From assembly GCA_021397835.1 (NCBI GenBank), contig JAJFZO010000885.1:867501-931500 (forward strand): DNA of 64,000 nucleotides. The letters run 5' to 3'. This document shows, one piece after another, positions 13,673-26,900 of this stretch. A model generated the notes under the pieces. That model did no database searches and was not told where the DNA came from. It saw only the letters and a program-made list of their open reading frames with translations. The DNA comes from Moringa oleifera. Taxonomy: Eukaryota; Streptophyta; Magnoliopsida; Brassicales; Moringaceae. Position numbers and translations under genes: made by a program. Numbering within the stretch: position 1 is the first letter of the stretch; the number at the start of each line of letters is the position of its first letter.

Positions 13673-15680
13673 GCTGGGCACTAAGTCGAGGGACAGGGAA
13701 GAGGGGGCTGGCTCACGATGGGCGCCTGAGGCCTGGCTGGCGCACCCTCCTCTGCCACACACTGGGCACTTGGCCCATGCCGTGCCTGCTAGGGGCATCC
13801 TGGGCATGCCTCCCGTGCCCAGGCTCCGTGCGACGCGGCTCCCCTGGCTCGGTCGCTGGGCTTCAAGTCGAGGGATAGGGACGTGGGGGCTGGCTCACGA
13901 TAGGCACCTGAGGCCTGGCTGGGGCGCCCTCCTCTGCCACACGTTGGGCACTTGGCCCATGCCGTGCCTGCTGGGGCCTGCCTGGGCATGCCTCCCATGC
14001 CCAGGGTCCATGCGACATGGCTCCCCTAGCTCGCTCGCCTGGCACTTTGTCAAGCGACAGGGACGAGGAGGCTGGGTCACGATGGTCGCCTGTGGCCTGG
14101 CTGGCGCACCCACAGCTGCTGCATGCTGGGCACTTGGCCCACGCCGTTCCTGCTGGGGGCTTCCTGGGTATGCATCCCGTGCCCAGGGTCCGTGCGACGT
14201 GGCTCCCCTGGCTCACTCGCTGGGCACTAAGTCGAGGGACAGGGACGAGGCGACTGGCTCGCGATGGGCACCTGTGGCCTGGCTGGTGCACCCACCGATG
14301 CCGCACACTGGGCACTTGGCCCATGCCGTGCCTACTGGGGGCTTCCTGGGCATGCCTTCAATGCCTAGGGTCTGTGCGACGCGGCTCCCCTGGCTCGTTC
14401 GCTGGGCACTTAGTCGAGGGACTGGGACAAGGGGGCTTGCTCGCGATGGGCGCCTGTGTCCTGGCTGGCGCGCACACTGCTGCCGCACACTGGGCGCTTG
14501 GCCCATGCCGTGCCTGCTGGGGGCTGCCTGGGCATGCCTCCCATGCCCAGGGTCCGTGCAACGCGGCTCCCCTGGCTTGGTCGCTGGGCACCAAGTCGAG
14601 GGACAGGGACAAGGGGGCTGGCTTGCGATGGGCGCCCGTGGCCTGGCTGGCGCAACCACCGCTGCCTCACGCTGGGCACTTGGCCCGAGGCGTGCCTGCT
14701 GGGGGCTGCCTTGGGATGCCTCCCGTGCCCAGGGTCTCTGCGACGTGGCTCCCCTGGCTCGCTCGCTGGGCACTTAGTCGAGGGACAGGGACGAGGGGGC
14801 TGGCTCACGATGGGCGCCCGTGGCCTGGCTGGCGCGCCCACCGCTGCTGCACGATGGGCACCTGGCCCATGCGGTGCCAGCTGGGGGGTTCCTGGGCATG
14901 CCTCCTGCACCCAGGGTCTATGCGACATGACTCCCCTGGCTCACTCGCCAGGCACTTTGTCGAGGGAAAGGGACTAAGTTGCTGGCTCGCGATGGGGGCC
15001 TGGGGCCTAGTTGGCGTGCCCTCCTCTGCCGCACGCGGGGCACTTGGCCCATGCCGTGCTTGCTGGGCGCTACCTGGGCATGCCTCCCATGCCCAGAGTC
15101 CATGTGACGTGGCTCCCCTGGCTCACTCCCTGCGCACTAAGTCGAGGGACAGGGACGAGTGGGCTGCCTCGTGATGGGCGCCCGTGGCCTCGCCGGCACG
15201 CCCACCGCTGCCACACGCTGGGCACTTTGGCCATGCCGTGCCTGCTGGGGGCTGCCTGGGCATGCCTCCCGTGCCCAGGGTCTGTGCGACATGGCTCCCC
15301 TGGCTCGCTCACTGGGCACTAAGTCGAGGGACAGGGACGAGGGGGCTGGCTCGTGATGGGCGCCCGTGGCCTCGCTGGCGAGCCTACCGCTGCCGCACGC
15401 TGGGCACTTGGCCCATGCCGTGCCTGCTGGGGGCTGCCTGGGCATGCCTCCCATGCCCAGGGTCTGTGCGACGTGGCTCCCCTGGCTCGCTCGCTGGGCT
15501 CTCGGTCGAGGGACAGGGACGAGGGGGCTGGCTCGTGATGGGCGCCTGTGGCCTGGCTGATGCGCCCTCCTCTGCCACACGCTGGGCACTTGGCCCATGC
15601 CGTGCCTGCTGGGCGCTACGTGCGCATGCCTCCAATGCCCAGAGTCCATGTGACGTGGCTCCCCTGGCTCGCTCTCTGCG

Positions 15681-15700
15681 CTGCCAAGGCCTCATCGATG
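15681..15700. other. Junction of satellite A2 to satellite B
   Basis: Satellite A2 runs to about 15,680 (ggctcgctctctgcg). The expected gctgggcactaag is then replaced by the B sequence ctgccaaggcctcatcgatg. The bases gctg at the switch fit both consensus sequences, so the exact breakpoint is ambiguous by about 4 bp. No spacer or mobile element lies at this junction, unlike the other end of B. Confidence 0.85.
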
Positions 15701-16590
15701 GGAAAAACATGGGCAACGAAATGAGAAAAATCATAGGATAATGAGCTGGGATGTGGCTAAAAAAGCTCGACGGGGTGGCAGCAAAGCTAACGGGGATGCA
15801 TGCTACGCGAGGGCCAAATCGATGGGGGCATTTTGATAATCCGGAGTGCTTCGTCGCAGGCCCTCGAGGCCGCGGACGCGGGGCTGGATCCCGATGCCAA
15901 GGCTTGCCTAGGCGGACTCGTTGCGCAGCGCGATCGACGAAACGATTGTCGGCCGTTAGCAATGGGCAAGCCACACGGCCAGCCTGGGCAAGGCGTGGCA
16001 CCCCTACTGCCAAGGCCTCATCGATGGGAAAAATGTGGGCAGCGAAATTAGAAGAATCGTGGGATAATGTGCTGCGATGTGGCTACACAAGCTCGACAGT
16101 GTGGGCGGTGATCCTAACGATGATGCATGCTACGCGAGGGCTAAATCGTTGGTGGGAATTTTGAGCATGCGGACTGCTTCATCGCAGGCCCTCGAGGCGG
16201 TGGACGTGGGGTTGAATCTTGACGATCAGGCTTGCCTAGGCGGGCTCGTTGCGTAGCGCGATTGACGACATGATTGTCGACCGTTAGCAATGAGCGAACC
16301 ACACGGCCGGCCTGGGCAAGGCGTGACACCCCTGCTGCCAAGGTCTGATCGATGGGAAAAACATGGGCAACGAAATGAGAAAAATTGTGGGATAATGAGC
16401 TGGGATGTGGCTACACAAGCTCGATGGTGTGGCCGGTGAAGCTAACGATGATGCATGCTACGCGAGGGCCAAATCGTTTGGGGGAATTTTGAGCATGCGG
16501 GGTGCTTCATCGCAGTCCCTCGAGGCGACGGACGTCGGGTTAGATCCCGACGCTTACTCTTGCCTAGGCGGACTCGTTGCGCAGCGCGAT

Positions 16591-16607
16591 CGACGACACG
16601 ATCGTCG
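16591..16607. other. Conserved small inverted repeat in the B monomer (example)
   Basis: In the sequence cgacgacacgatcgtcg the arms cgacga and tcgtcg are perfect reverse complements around a 5-bp centre. The element recurs once per B monomer at the same place, with CpG-type changes such as acgatcatcgg in some copies. Its role is unknown; it could simply be an inherited consensus feature. Confidence 0.6.
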
Positions 16608-17626
16608 ACCGTTAGCAACGAGCGAGCCACACGGCTAGCCTGGGCAAGGCGTGACACCCCTGCTGCCAAGGCCTCATCGATGGGAAAAACATGGGCAACA
16701 AAATGGGAAAAATCATGGGATAATGAGCTGGGATGTGGCTACACAAGCTTGACCGTGTGGGCGGTGAAGCTAACGATGATGCAAGCTACGCGAGGGCCAA
16801 ATCGTTGGGGGAATTTCGAGCATGCGGAGTGCTTTGTCGCAGGCCCTCGAGGCGACGGACGTGGCATTGAATTCCGACGATCAAGCTTGCCTAGGCGGGC
16901 TCGTTGCGTAGCGCGATCGACGACACGATCGTCGGGTGTTAGTAATGAGCGAGCCACACGGCCGGCCTGGGCAAGGCGTGACACCTCTGCTGCCAAGGCC
17001 TTATCGATGGGAAAAACATGGGCAACGAAATGAGAAAAATCGTGGGATAATGAGCTGGGATGTGGCTACACAAGCTCGACTGTGTGGGCGGTGAAGCTAA
17101 CGATGTTGCATTCTACGCGAGGGCCAAATCGTTGGGGGAATTACGAGCATGCGGAGTGCTTCGTAGCAGGCCCTCGAGGCGACGGACGTGGGGTTAAATC
17201 CCGACGATCAGGCTTGGCTAGGAGGGCTCATTGCGTAGCGCGATCGATGACACGATCGTCGGCCGTTAGCAATGAGCGAGCCACACGGCCAGCCTGGGCA
17301 AGGCGTGACACCCCTGCTGCCACGACCTCATCGATGGAAAAAACGTGGGTAACGAAATGAGAAAAAATGTGGGATAATGAGCTGGGATGTGGCTACACAA
17401 GCTCGATGGTGTAGGCGATGAAGCAAATGATGGTGCATCATACGCCAGGGCCAAATCGTCGGGGGAAATTTCGAGCATGCGGAGTGCTTCGTCGCAGGCC
17501 CTCGAGGCGGCGGACGTGGGGTTGGATTCCGACGCTCAGGCTTGCCTAGGCGGACTCGTTGCGCAGCGCGATCGACAACACGATCGTCGGCCAGTAGCAA
17601 CGAGCGAGCCACACGACCAGCCTGGG

Positions 17627-19579
17627 CAAGGCGAGACACCGCTGCTGTCAAGGCCTCATCAGTGAGTAAAACGTGGGCAATGAAACGAGAGAAATTGCGA
17701 GATAATGACTTGGGATGTGGCTAGACAAACTCGACGGTGTGGACGGCGAAGCTAACGATGATGCATGCTACGCGAGGGCCAAATCGCTGGGCGGATTTCC
17801 AGCATGCGGAGTGCTTCGACGCAGGCCCTCGAGGCAGAGGACGCGTGGCTGGATCCCGACGCCCAGGCTTGCCTAGGTAGACTCGTTGCGCAGTGCGATC
17901 GACGACACGATCGTCAGCCATTAGCAATGAGCAAGCCACACAGCCAGCCTGGGCAACGCGTGACACCCCTGCTGCCAAGGCCTCAACGATGGGAAAAACA
18001 TGGGCAACGAAATGAGAAAAATCGTGGGACAATGAGCTGGGATGTGGCAACACAAGCTTGACGGTGCGACTGCGAAGCTAATGATGATGCATGCTATGCG
18101 AGGGCCAAATCGTTTGGGGGAATTTCGGGCATGCGGAGTGTTTCATCGCAGTCCCTTGAGGTGACGGACGTTGGGTTAGATCCCGACGCTCAGGCTTGCC
18201 TAGGCGGACTCGTTGCGCAGCGCGATCGACGACACGATCGTCGACCGTTAGCAACGAACGAGCCACACGGCTAGCCTGGGCAAGGCGTGACACCGCTGCT
18301 GCCAAGGCCTCATCGGTGGGAAAAATGTGGGCAACGAAACGAGAGAAATTGTGGGATAATGAGCTGGGATGTTGCTAGACAAACTCGACGGTGTGGGCGG
18401 CGAAGCTAACGATGACGCATGCTACGCGAGGGCCAAATCGTTGGGGGGAATTTCGAGCATGCGGACTGCTTCGTCGCAGGCCCTCGAGGCGGTGGACGTG
18501 GGGTTGAATCCCGACGATCAGACTTGCCTAGGCGGGCTCGTTGCGTAGCGCGATCGACGACACGATCGTCGGCCGTTAGCAATGAGCGAGCCACACGGTC
18601 TGCCTGGGCAAGGCGCGACACCCCTGCTGCCAAGGCCTCATCGATTGGAAAAATATGGGCAACGAAATGAGAAAAATCGTGGGATAATAAGCTGGGATGC
18701 GGCTACACAAGCTTGACTGTGTGGGCGGTGAAGCTAATGATGATTCATGCTACGCGAGGGCCAAATCGGTTGCAAAATTTTGAGCATGCGGAGTGCCTCG
18801 TCGTAGGCCCTCGAGGCGGGTTAGATCCCGACGCTCAGGCTTGACTAGGCGGACTCGTTGCGCAGAGCGATCGACAACACAATCGTTGGCCGTTAGCAAC
18901 GAATGAGCCACACGGCCAGCATGGGCAAGGTGTGACACCCCTGCTACCAAGACCTCATCGGTGGGAAAAATGTGGGCAACAAAACGAGAGAAATTGTTGG
19001 ATAATGAGCTAGGATGTGGCTAGACGAACTCGACGGTGTAGGCGGCGAAGCTAACGATGATGCATGCTACGCGAGGGCCAAATCAATGGGGGGATTTCGA
19101 GAATCCGGAGTGCTTTGTCATAGGCCCTCAAGGCAGCGGACGCGGGGCTGGATCCCAATGCCAAGGCTTTCCTAGGCGGACTCGTTGCGCAGCGCGATCA
19201 GTGACATGATCATCGGCCGTTAGCAATGAGCGAGTCACACGGCCAGCCTGGGCAAGGCGTGACACCCCTGCTGCCAAGGCCTCATCGATGAGAAAAAGTG
19301 GGCAACGAAATGAGAAGAATCGTGGGATAATGTACTGGGATGTGGCTACACAAGCACGGCAGTGTGGGCGGTGAAGCTAACGATGATGGATGCTATGCGA
19401 GGGCCAAATCGTTGGGGGGAATTTCGAGCATGCGGAGTACTTCGTCGCAGGCCCTCGAGGCGACAGATGTGAGGTCGAATCCCGACGCTCAGGCTTGCCT
19501 AGGCGGACTCATTGCGCAGCGCGATCGACGACATGATCGTCGGCCATTAGCAATGAGCGAGCCACACGGCCAGCCTGGG
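17627..19579 (+). repeat. Ancestral-type six-monomer B block (copy 0)
   Basis: This block starts at the variant caaggcgagacaccgctg and holds six monomers with diagnostic variants in order: attgcgagataatga (17,695), cctcaacgatgggaaaaaca (17,979), the monomer at about 18,306-18,640, ggataataagctggg with atgattcatgc (about 18,685-18,750), aatcaatggggggatttcg (19,080), and gagaaaaagtgggcaacg (19,290). It is the diverged relative of the two 1,612-bp blocks at 23,921 and 25,533, which lack the monomer at about 18,306-18,640. Confidence 0.8.
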
Positions 19580-20979
19580 CAAGGCGTGACACCCCTACTG
19601 CCAAGGCCTCATCGATGGGAAAAACGTGGGCAACAAAATGAGAAGAATCGTGGGATAATGTGTTGGGATGTGGCTACACAAGCTTGACGATGTGGGCGGT
19701 GAAGCTAACGATGATGCATGCTGCGCGAGGGCCAAATCGTTGGGGGGAATTTCGAGCATGCGGAGTGCTTCGTCGTAGGCCCTCGAGGCGGTGGACGTGG
19801 GGTTGAATCCCGACGATCAGGCTGGCCTAGGCGGGCTCGTTGCGTAGCGCGATCGATGACACGATCGTCGGCCATTCGCAATGAGCAAGCCACACGGCTG
19901 GCTTGGGCAAGGCGTGACACCCCTGCTCCGAAGGCCTCATCGATGGGAAAAACATAGGCAACGAAATGAGAAAACGCGTGGGATAATGAGCTGGGATGTG
20001 GCTACACAAGCTCGACCGTGTGGGCGGTGAAGCTAACGATGATGCATGCTACGTGAGAGCCAAATCGTTGTGGGAATTTTGAGCATGCGGAGTGCTTTGT
20101 TGCAGGCCCTCGAGGCGATGGACGTGGGGTTGAATCCCGACGCTCATGCTTTCCTAGGCGGACTCGTTGCGCAGCGCGATCAACGACATAATCGTCGGCC
20201 GTTAGCAATGAGCGAGCCACACGGCCAGCATGGGCAAGGCGTGACACCCCTGCTGCCAAGGCCTCATCGATGGAAAAACGTGGGCAACGAAATGAGAAGA
20301 ATCGTGGGATAATGTACGGGGATGTGGCTACACAAGCACAACAGTGTGGGCGGTAAAGCTAACGATGATGGATGCTACGTGAGGGCCAAATCGTTGGGGG
20401 GAATTTCGAGCATGTGGAGTGCTTCGTCGCAGGCCCTCGAGGCGACGGACGTGGGGTTGAATCCCGACGCTCATGGTTGCCTAGGCAGACTCATTGCGCA
20501 GCGCGATCGACGACATGATCGTCGGCTGTTAGCAATGAGCGAGCCACACGGCCAGCCTGGGCAAGGCGTGACACCCCTACTGCCAAGGCCTCATCGATGG
20601 GAAAAATGTGGGCAACGAAATTAGAAGAATCGTGGGATAATGTGTTGGGATGTGGCTACACAAGCTCGACGGTGTGGGCGGTGAAGCTAACGATGATGCA
20701 TGCTATGCGAGGGCCAAATCGTTGGGGGGAATTTCGAGCATGCAGAGTGCTTTGTCGTAGGCCCTCGAGGCGGCGGACGTGGTGTTGAATCCTGACGATC
20801 AGGCCTGCCTAGGCGGGCTCGTTGGGTAGCGCGATCGATGACACGATCGTCGACTGTTAGCAATGAGCGAGCCACACGGCCGGCTTGGGCATGGTGTGAC
20901 ACCCCTGCTCCCAAGGCCTCATCGATGGGAAAAACATGGGCAACGAAATGAGAAAAATCGTGGGATAATGAGCTGGGAT

Positions 20980-23500
20980 GTGGCTACATAAGCTCGACCG
21001 TGTGCGCGGTGAAGCTAACGATGATGCATGCTACGCGAGGGCCAAATCGTTGGGGGAATTTCGAGCATGCGGAGTGCTTCATTGCAGTCCCTCGAGGCGA
21101 CGGACATCGGGTTAGATCCCGACGCTCAAGCTGGCCTAGGCGAACTCGTTGCGCAGCGCGATCGACGACACGATCGTCGGCCGTTCGCAACGAGCGAACC
21201 ACGCGACGAGCCTGGGCAAGGCATGACACCCCTGCTTCCAAGGCCTCATCGGTGGGAAAAACGTGGGCAACAAAAGGAGAGAAATTGTGGGATGTTGGGC
21301 TGGGATATGGCTACACAAGCTTGACAGTGTGGCTGCGAACCTAATGATGATGCATGCTACGCGAGGGCCAAATCGTTTGGGGGAATTTCGAGTATGTGAA
21401 GTGCTTCATCGCAGTCCCTCGAGGCGACGGACATCGGTTGAGATCCCGACGCTCAGGCTTGCCTAGGCGGACTCATTGCGCAGCGCGATTGACGACACGA
21501 TCATCGACTGTTAGCAACGAAACGAGAGAAATTGTGGGATAAAGAACTGGGATGTGGCTAGACAAACTCGACGGTGTGGGCGGCGAAGCAAACGATGATG
21601 CATGCTACGCGAGAGCCAAATCATTGGGGGAATTTCGAGCATGCGGAGTGCCTTGTCGCAGGGCCTCGAGGCGATGGACGTGGGGTTGAATCCCGACGCT
21701 CAGGCTTGCCTAGGCGGGCTCGTTGCATAGCGCGATCGACAACACGATCGTCGGCCGTTAGCAATGAGCGAGCCACACGGCCGGCCTGGGCAAGGCGTGA
21801 CACCCCTGCTGCCAAGGCCTCATCGATGGGAAAAACATGGGCAACGAAATGAGAAAAATCGTGGGATAATGAGCTGGGATGTGGCTACATAAGCTCGACC
21901 GTGTGCGCGATGAAGCTAACGATGATGCATGCTACGCGAGGGCCAAATCGTTGGGGGAATTTCGAGCATGCGGAGTGCTTCATTGCAGTCCCTCGAGGTG
22001 ACGGACGTCGGGTTAGATCCCGACGCTCAGGCTGGCCTAGGCGAACTCGTTGCGCAGCGCGATCGACGACACGATCGTCGGCCGTTCGCAACGAGCGAAC
22101 CACGCAACGAGCCTGGGCAAGGCATGACACCCCTACTTCCAAGGCCTCATCGGTAGGAAAAACGTGGGCAACAAAAGGAGAGAAATTGTGGGATGTTGGG
22201 CTGGGATATGGCTACACAAGCTTGACAGTGTGGCTGCGAACCTAATGATGATGCATGCTACGTGAGGCTCAAATCGTTTGGGGGAATTTCGAGTATGTGA
22301 AGTGCTTCATCGCAGTCCCTCGAGGCGACGGACATCGGTTGAGATCCCGACGCTCAGGCTTGCCTAGGCGGACTCGTTGCGCAGCGCGATTGACGACACG
22401 ATCATCGACTGTTAGCAACGAAACGAGAGAAATTGTGGGATAAAGAACTGGGATGTGGCTAGACAAACTCGACAGTGTGGGCGGCGAAGCAAACGATGAT
22501 GCATGCTACGCGAGAGCCAAATCATTGGGGGAATTTCGAGCATGCGGAGTGCTTTGTCGCAGGGCCTCGAGGCGATGGACGTGGGGTTGAATCCCGACGC
22601 TCAGGCTTGCCTAGGCGGGCTCGTTGCATAGCGCGATCGACAACACGATCGTCGGCCGTTAGCAATGAGCGAGCCACACGGCCGGCCTGGGCAAGGCGTG
22701 ACACCCCTGCTGCCAAGGCCTCATCGATGGGAAAAACATGGGCAACGAAATGAGAAAAATCGTGGGATAATGAGCTGGGATGTGGCTACATAAGCTCGAC
22801 CGTGTGCGCGATGAAGCTAACGATGATGCATGCTACGCGAGGGCCAAATCGTTGGGGGAATTTCGAGCATGCGGAGTGCTTCATTGCAGTCCCTCGAGGT
22901 GACGGACGTCGGGTTAGATCCCGACGCTCAGGCTGGCCTAGGCGAACTCGTTGCGCAGCGCGATCGACGACACGATCGTCGGCCGTTCGCAACGAGCGAA
23001 CCACGCAACGAGCCTGGGCAAGGCATGACACCCCTACTTCCAAGGCCTCATCGGTAGGAAAAACGTGGGCAACAAAAGGAGAGAAATTATGGGATGTTGG
23101 GCTGGGATATGGCTACACAAGCTCGACGGTGTGGCTGCGAACCTAATGATGATGCATGCTACGCGAGGGCCAAATCGTTTGGGGAAATTTCGAGCATGTC
23201 AAGTGCTGCATCGCAGTCCCTCGAGGTGACGGACGTCGGTTGAGATCCCGACGCTCAGGCTTGCCTAGGCTGACTCGTTGCGCAGCGCGATTGACGACAT
23301 GATCATCGATTGTTAGCAACAAAACGAGAGAAATCGTAGGATAAAGAGCTGGGATGTGGCTAGACAAACTCGACGGTGTGGGCGGCGAAGCAAACGATGA
23401 TGCATGCTACGCGAGAGCCAAATCATTGGGGGAATTTCGAGCATGCGGAGTGCTTTGTCGCAGGCTCTCACGGCGATGGACGTGGGGTTGAATCCCGATG
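20980..23500 (+). repeat. 901-bp higher-order repeat of satellite B (about 2.8 copies)
   Basis: Copies lie at about 20,980-21,880, 21,881-22,781 and 22,782-23,500, offset by exactly 901 bp. Each holds three monomers, one of which carries an 80-bp internal deletion (3 x 327 - 80 = 901). Shared variants include tacataagctcgaccgtgtg, gggatgttgggctgggatat and ggataaagaactggg. Copies 2 and 3 are almost identical over most of their length. The third copy becomes more diverged from about 23,100. Confidence 0.92.
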
Positions 23501-23920
23501 CTCATGCTTGCCTAGGCGGACTCGTTGCGCAGCGCGATCAACGACATGATCGTCGGCCGTTAGCAATGGGCAAGCCACACGGCCAGCCTGGGCAAGGCGT
23601 GACACCCCTGCTACCAAGGCCTCATCGATGAGAAAAACGTGGGCAACGAAATGAGAAGAATCGTGGGATAATGTACGGGGATGTGGCTACACAAGCACGA
23701 CAGTGTGGGCGGTGAAGCTAACGATGATGGATGCTACGCGAGGGCCAAATCGTTGGGGGGAATTTCGAGCATGTGGAGTGCTTCGTCGCAAGCCCTCGAG
23801 GCGACTGACGTGGGGTTGAATCCCGACGCTCAGGGTTGCCTAGGCGGACTCGTTGCGCAGTGCGATCGACGACATGATCGTCGGCCGTTAGCAATGAGCG
23901 AGCCACACGGCCAGCTTGGG

Positions 23921-26900
23921 CAAGGCGAGACACCGCTGCTGTCAAGGCCTCATCGGTGAGTAAAACGTGGGCAACAAAACGAGAGAAATTGCGAGATAAT
24001 GAGTTGGGATGTGGCTAGACAAACTCGACGGTGTGGACGGCGAAGCTAACGATGATGCATGCTACGAGAGGGCCAAATCGCTGGGGGGATTTCCAGCATG
24101 CGGAGTGCTTCGTCGCAGGCCCTCGAGGCGGTGGACGCGTGGCTGGATCCCGACGCCCAGGCTTGCCTAGGCAGACTCATTGCGCAGCGCGATCGACGAC
24201 ACGATCATCGGCCGTTAGCAATGAGCAAGCCACACGGCCAGCCTGGGCAAGGCGTGACACCCCTGCTGCCAAGGCCTCAACGATGGGAAAAACATGGGCA
24301 ACGAAATGAGAAAAATCGTGGGACAATGAGCTGGGATGTGGCAACACAAGCTTGACGGTGCGGCTGCGAAGCTAATGATGATGCATACTACGCGGGGGCC
24401 AAATCGTTTGGGGGAATTTCGGGCATGCGGAGTGTTTCATCGCAGTCCCTCGAGGCGACGGACGTTGGGTTAGATCCCAACGCTCAGGCTTGCCTAGGCG
24501 GACTCGTTGCGCAGCGCGATCGACCACACGATTGTCGACCGTTAGCAACGAACGAGCCACACGGCTAGCCTGGGCAAGGCGTGACACCGCTGCTGCCAAG
24601 GCCTCATCGGTGGGAAAAATGTGGGCAACGAAATGAGAAAAATCGTGGGATAATAAGCTGGGATGTGGCTACACAAGCTCGACCGTGTGGGCGGTAAAGC
24701 TAACGATGATTCATGCTACGCGAGGGCCAAATCGGTTGCGAAATTTTGAGCATGTGGAGTGCCTTGTCGCAGGCCCTCGAGGCGGGTTAGATCTCGACGC
24801 TCAGGCTTGACTAGGCGGATTCGTTGCGCAGAGCGATCGACAACACAATCGTTGGCCGTTAGCAACGAACGAGGATGGGCAAGGTGTGACACCCCTGCTG
24901 CCAAGGCCTCATCGGTGGAAAAAATGTGGGCAACAAAACGAGAGAAATTGTGGGATAATGAGCTGGGATGTGGCTAGGCGAACTCGACGGTGCAGGCGAC
25001 GAAGCTAACGATGATGCATGCTACGCGAGGGCCAAATCGATGGGGGGATTTCGAGAATCCGGAGTGCTTTGTCGCAGGCCCTCGAGGCAGCGGACGCGGG
25101 GCTGGATCCCAATGCCAAGGCTTTCCAAGGCAGACTCGTTGCGCAGCGTGATCAACGACATGATCGTCGGCCGTTAGCAATGAGCGAGCCACACGACCAG
25201 CCTGGGCAAGGCGTGACACCCCTGCTGCCAAGGCCTCATCGATGAGAAAAAGTGGGCAACGAAATAAGAAGAATCGTGGGATAATGTACTGGGATGTGGC
25301 TACACAAGCACGACAGTGTGGGCGGTGAAGCTAACGATGATGAATGCTATGCGAGGCCAAATCGTTGGGGGGAATTTCGAGCATGCGAAGTGCTTCGTCG
25401 CAAGCCCTCGAGGTGACGGATGTGGGGTCAAATCCCGACGCTCAGGCTTGCCTAGGCGGACTCGTTGCGCAGCGCGATCGACGACATGATCGTCGGCCGT
25501 TAGCAATGAACGAGCCACACGGCCAGCCTGGGCAAGGCGAGACACCGCTGCTGTCAAGGCCTCATCGGTGAGTAAAACGTGGGCAACAAAACGAGAGAAA
25601 TTGCGAGATAATGAGTTGGGATGTGGCTAGACAAACTCGACGGTGTGGACGGCGAAGCTAACGATGATGCATGCTACGAGAGGGCCAAATCGCTGGGGGG
25701 ATTTCCAGCATGCGGAGTGCTTCGTCGCAGGCCCTCGAGGCGGTGGACGCGTGGCTGGATCCCGACGCCCAGGCTTGCCTAGGCAGACTCATTGCGCAGC
25801 GCGATCGACGACACGATCATCGGCCGTTAGCAATGAGCAAGCCACACGGCCAGCCTGGGCAAGGCGTGACACCCCTGCTGCCAAGGCCTCAACGATGGGA
25901 AAAACATGGGCAACGAAATGAGAAAAATCGTGGGACAATGAGCTGGGATGTGGCAACACAAGCTTGACGGTGCGGCTGCGAAGCTAATGATGATGCATAC
26001 TACGCGGGGGCCAAATCGTTTGGGGGAATTTCGGGCATGCGGAGTGTTTCATCGCAGTCCCTCGAGGCGACGGACGTTGGGTTAGATCCCAACGCTCAGG
26101 CTTGCCTAGGCGGACTCGTTGCGCAGCGCGATCGACCACACGATTGTCGACCGTTAGCAACGAACGAGCCACACGGCTAGCCTGGGCAAGGCGTGACACC
26201 GCTGCTGCCAAGGCCTCATCGGTGGGAAAAATGTGGGCAACGAAATGAGAAAAATCGTGGGATAATAAGCTGGGATGTGGCTACACAAGCTCGACCGTGT
26301 GGGCGGTAAAGCTAACGATGATTCATGCTACGCGAGGGCCAAATCGGTTGCGAAATTTTGAGCATGTGGAGTGCCTTGTCGCAGGCCCTCGAGGCGGGTT
26401 AGATCTCGACGCTCAGGCTTGACTAGGCGGATTCGTTGCGCAGAGCGATCGACAACACAATCGTTGGCCGTTAGCAACGAACGAGGATGGGCAAGGTGTG
26501 ACACCCCTGCTGCCAAGGCCTCATCGGTGGAAAAAATGTGGGCAACAAAACGAGAGAAATTGTGGGATAATGAGCTGGGATGTGGCTAGGCGAACTTGAC
26601 GGTGCAGGCGGCGAAGCTAACGATGATGCATGCTACGCGAGGGCCAAATCGATGGGGGGATTTCGAGAATCCGGAGTGCTTTGTCGCAGGCCCTCGAGGC
26701 AGCGGACGCGGGGCTGGATCCCAATGCCAAGGCTTTCCTAGGCAGACTCGTTGCGCAGCGCGATCAGCGACATGATCGTCGGCCGTTAGCAATGAGCGAG
26801 CCACACGACCAGCCTGGGCAAGGCGTGACACCCCTGCTGCCAAGGCCTCATCGATGAGAAAAAGTGGGCAACGAAATAAGAAGAATCGTGGGATAATGTA

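Larger units (their letters stand above)
1..15680 (+). repeat. Satellite A array, left arm (182-bp monomer, forward)
   Basis: This is a head-to-tail tandem array with a period of about 182 bp. The anchor gctggg followed by agcagccc recurs at 15, 197 and onward every 182 bp. About 86 monomers fit. It is GC-rich: 44 of the first 60 bases are G or C. Each monomer carries, in order, the cgcacgctgggc anchor, catgccgtgcctgctggggg, gcccagggtcc, a second cacgctgggca anchor, gggacgagggggctggctcg and a tail ending cgcccaccgctgcc. Monomers differ mainly by CpG to TpG or CpA changes and by short deletions, for example 12 bp lost near 1,580 and about 30 bp lost near 1,050. The array starts outside the window and ends abruptly at the B junction. 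No gene lies in it. It is not a satellite I recognise. Confidence 0.97.
12346..15680 (+). repeat. Satellite A, subfamily A2 block
   Basis: From about 12.35 kb every monomer reads gctgggcacttggcccatgc instead of the A1 gagcagccc form. The A2 monomers also carry gcatgcctcccgtgcccagg, cggctcccctggctcgctcg and gcactaagtcgagggacagg. About 18 monomers are present. This is the subfamily nearest satellite B on the left, and it is also the closest relative of the inverted right arm. It ends mid-monomer at the B junction. Confidence 0.88.

Noticed and set aside
15640..15720. Common ancestry of satellites A and B
   Set aside because: Short matches exist (gcctgg, caccgctgcc against acccctgctgcc), but they are brief and the junction is not at an aligned position. 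A formal alignment of the two consensus sequences would be needed.
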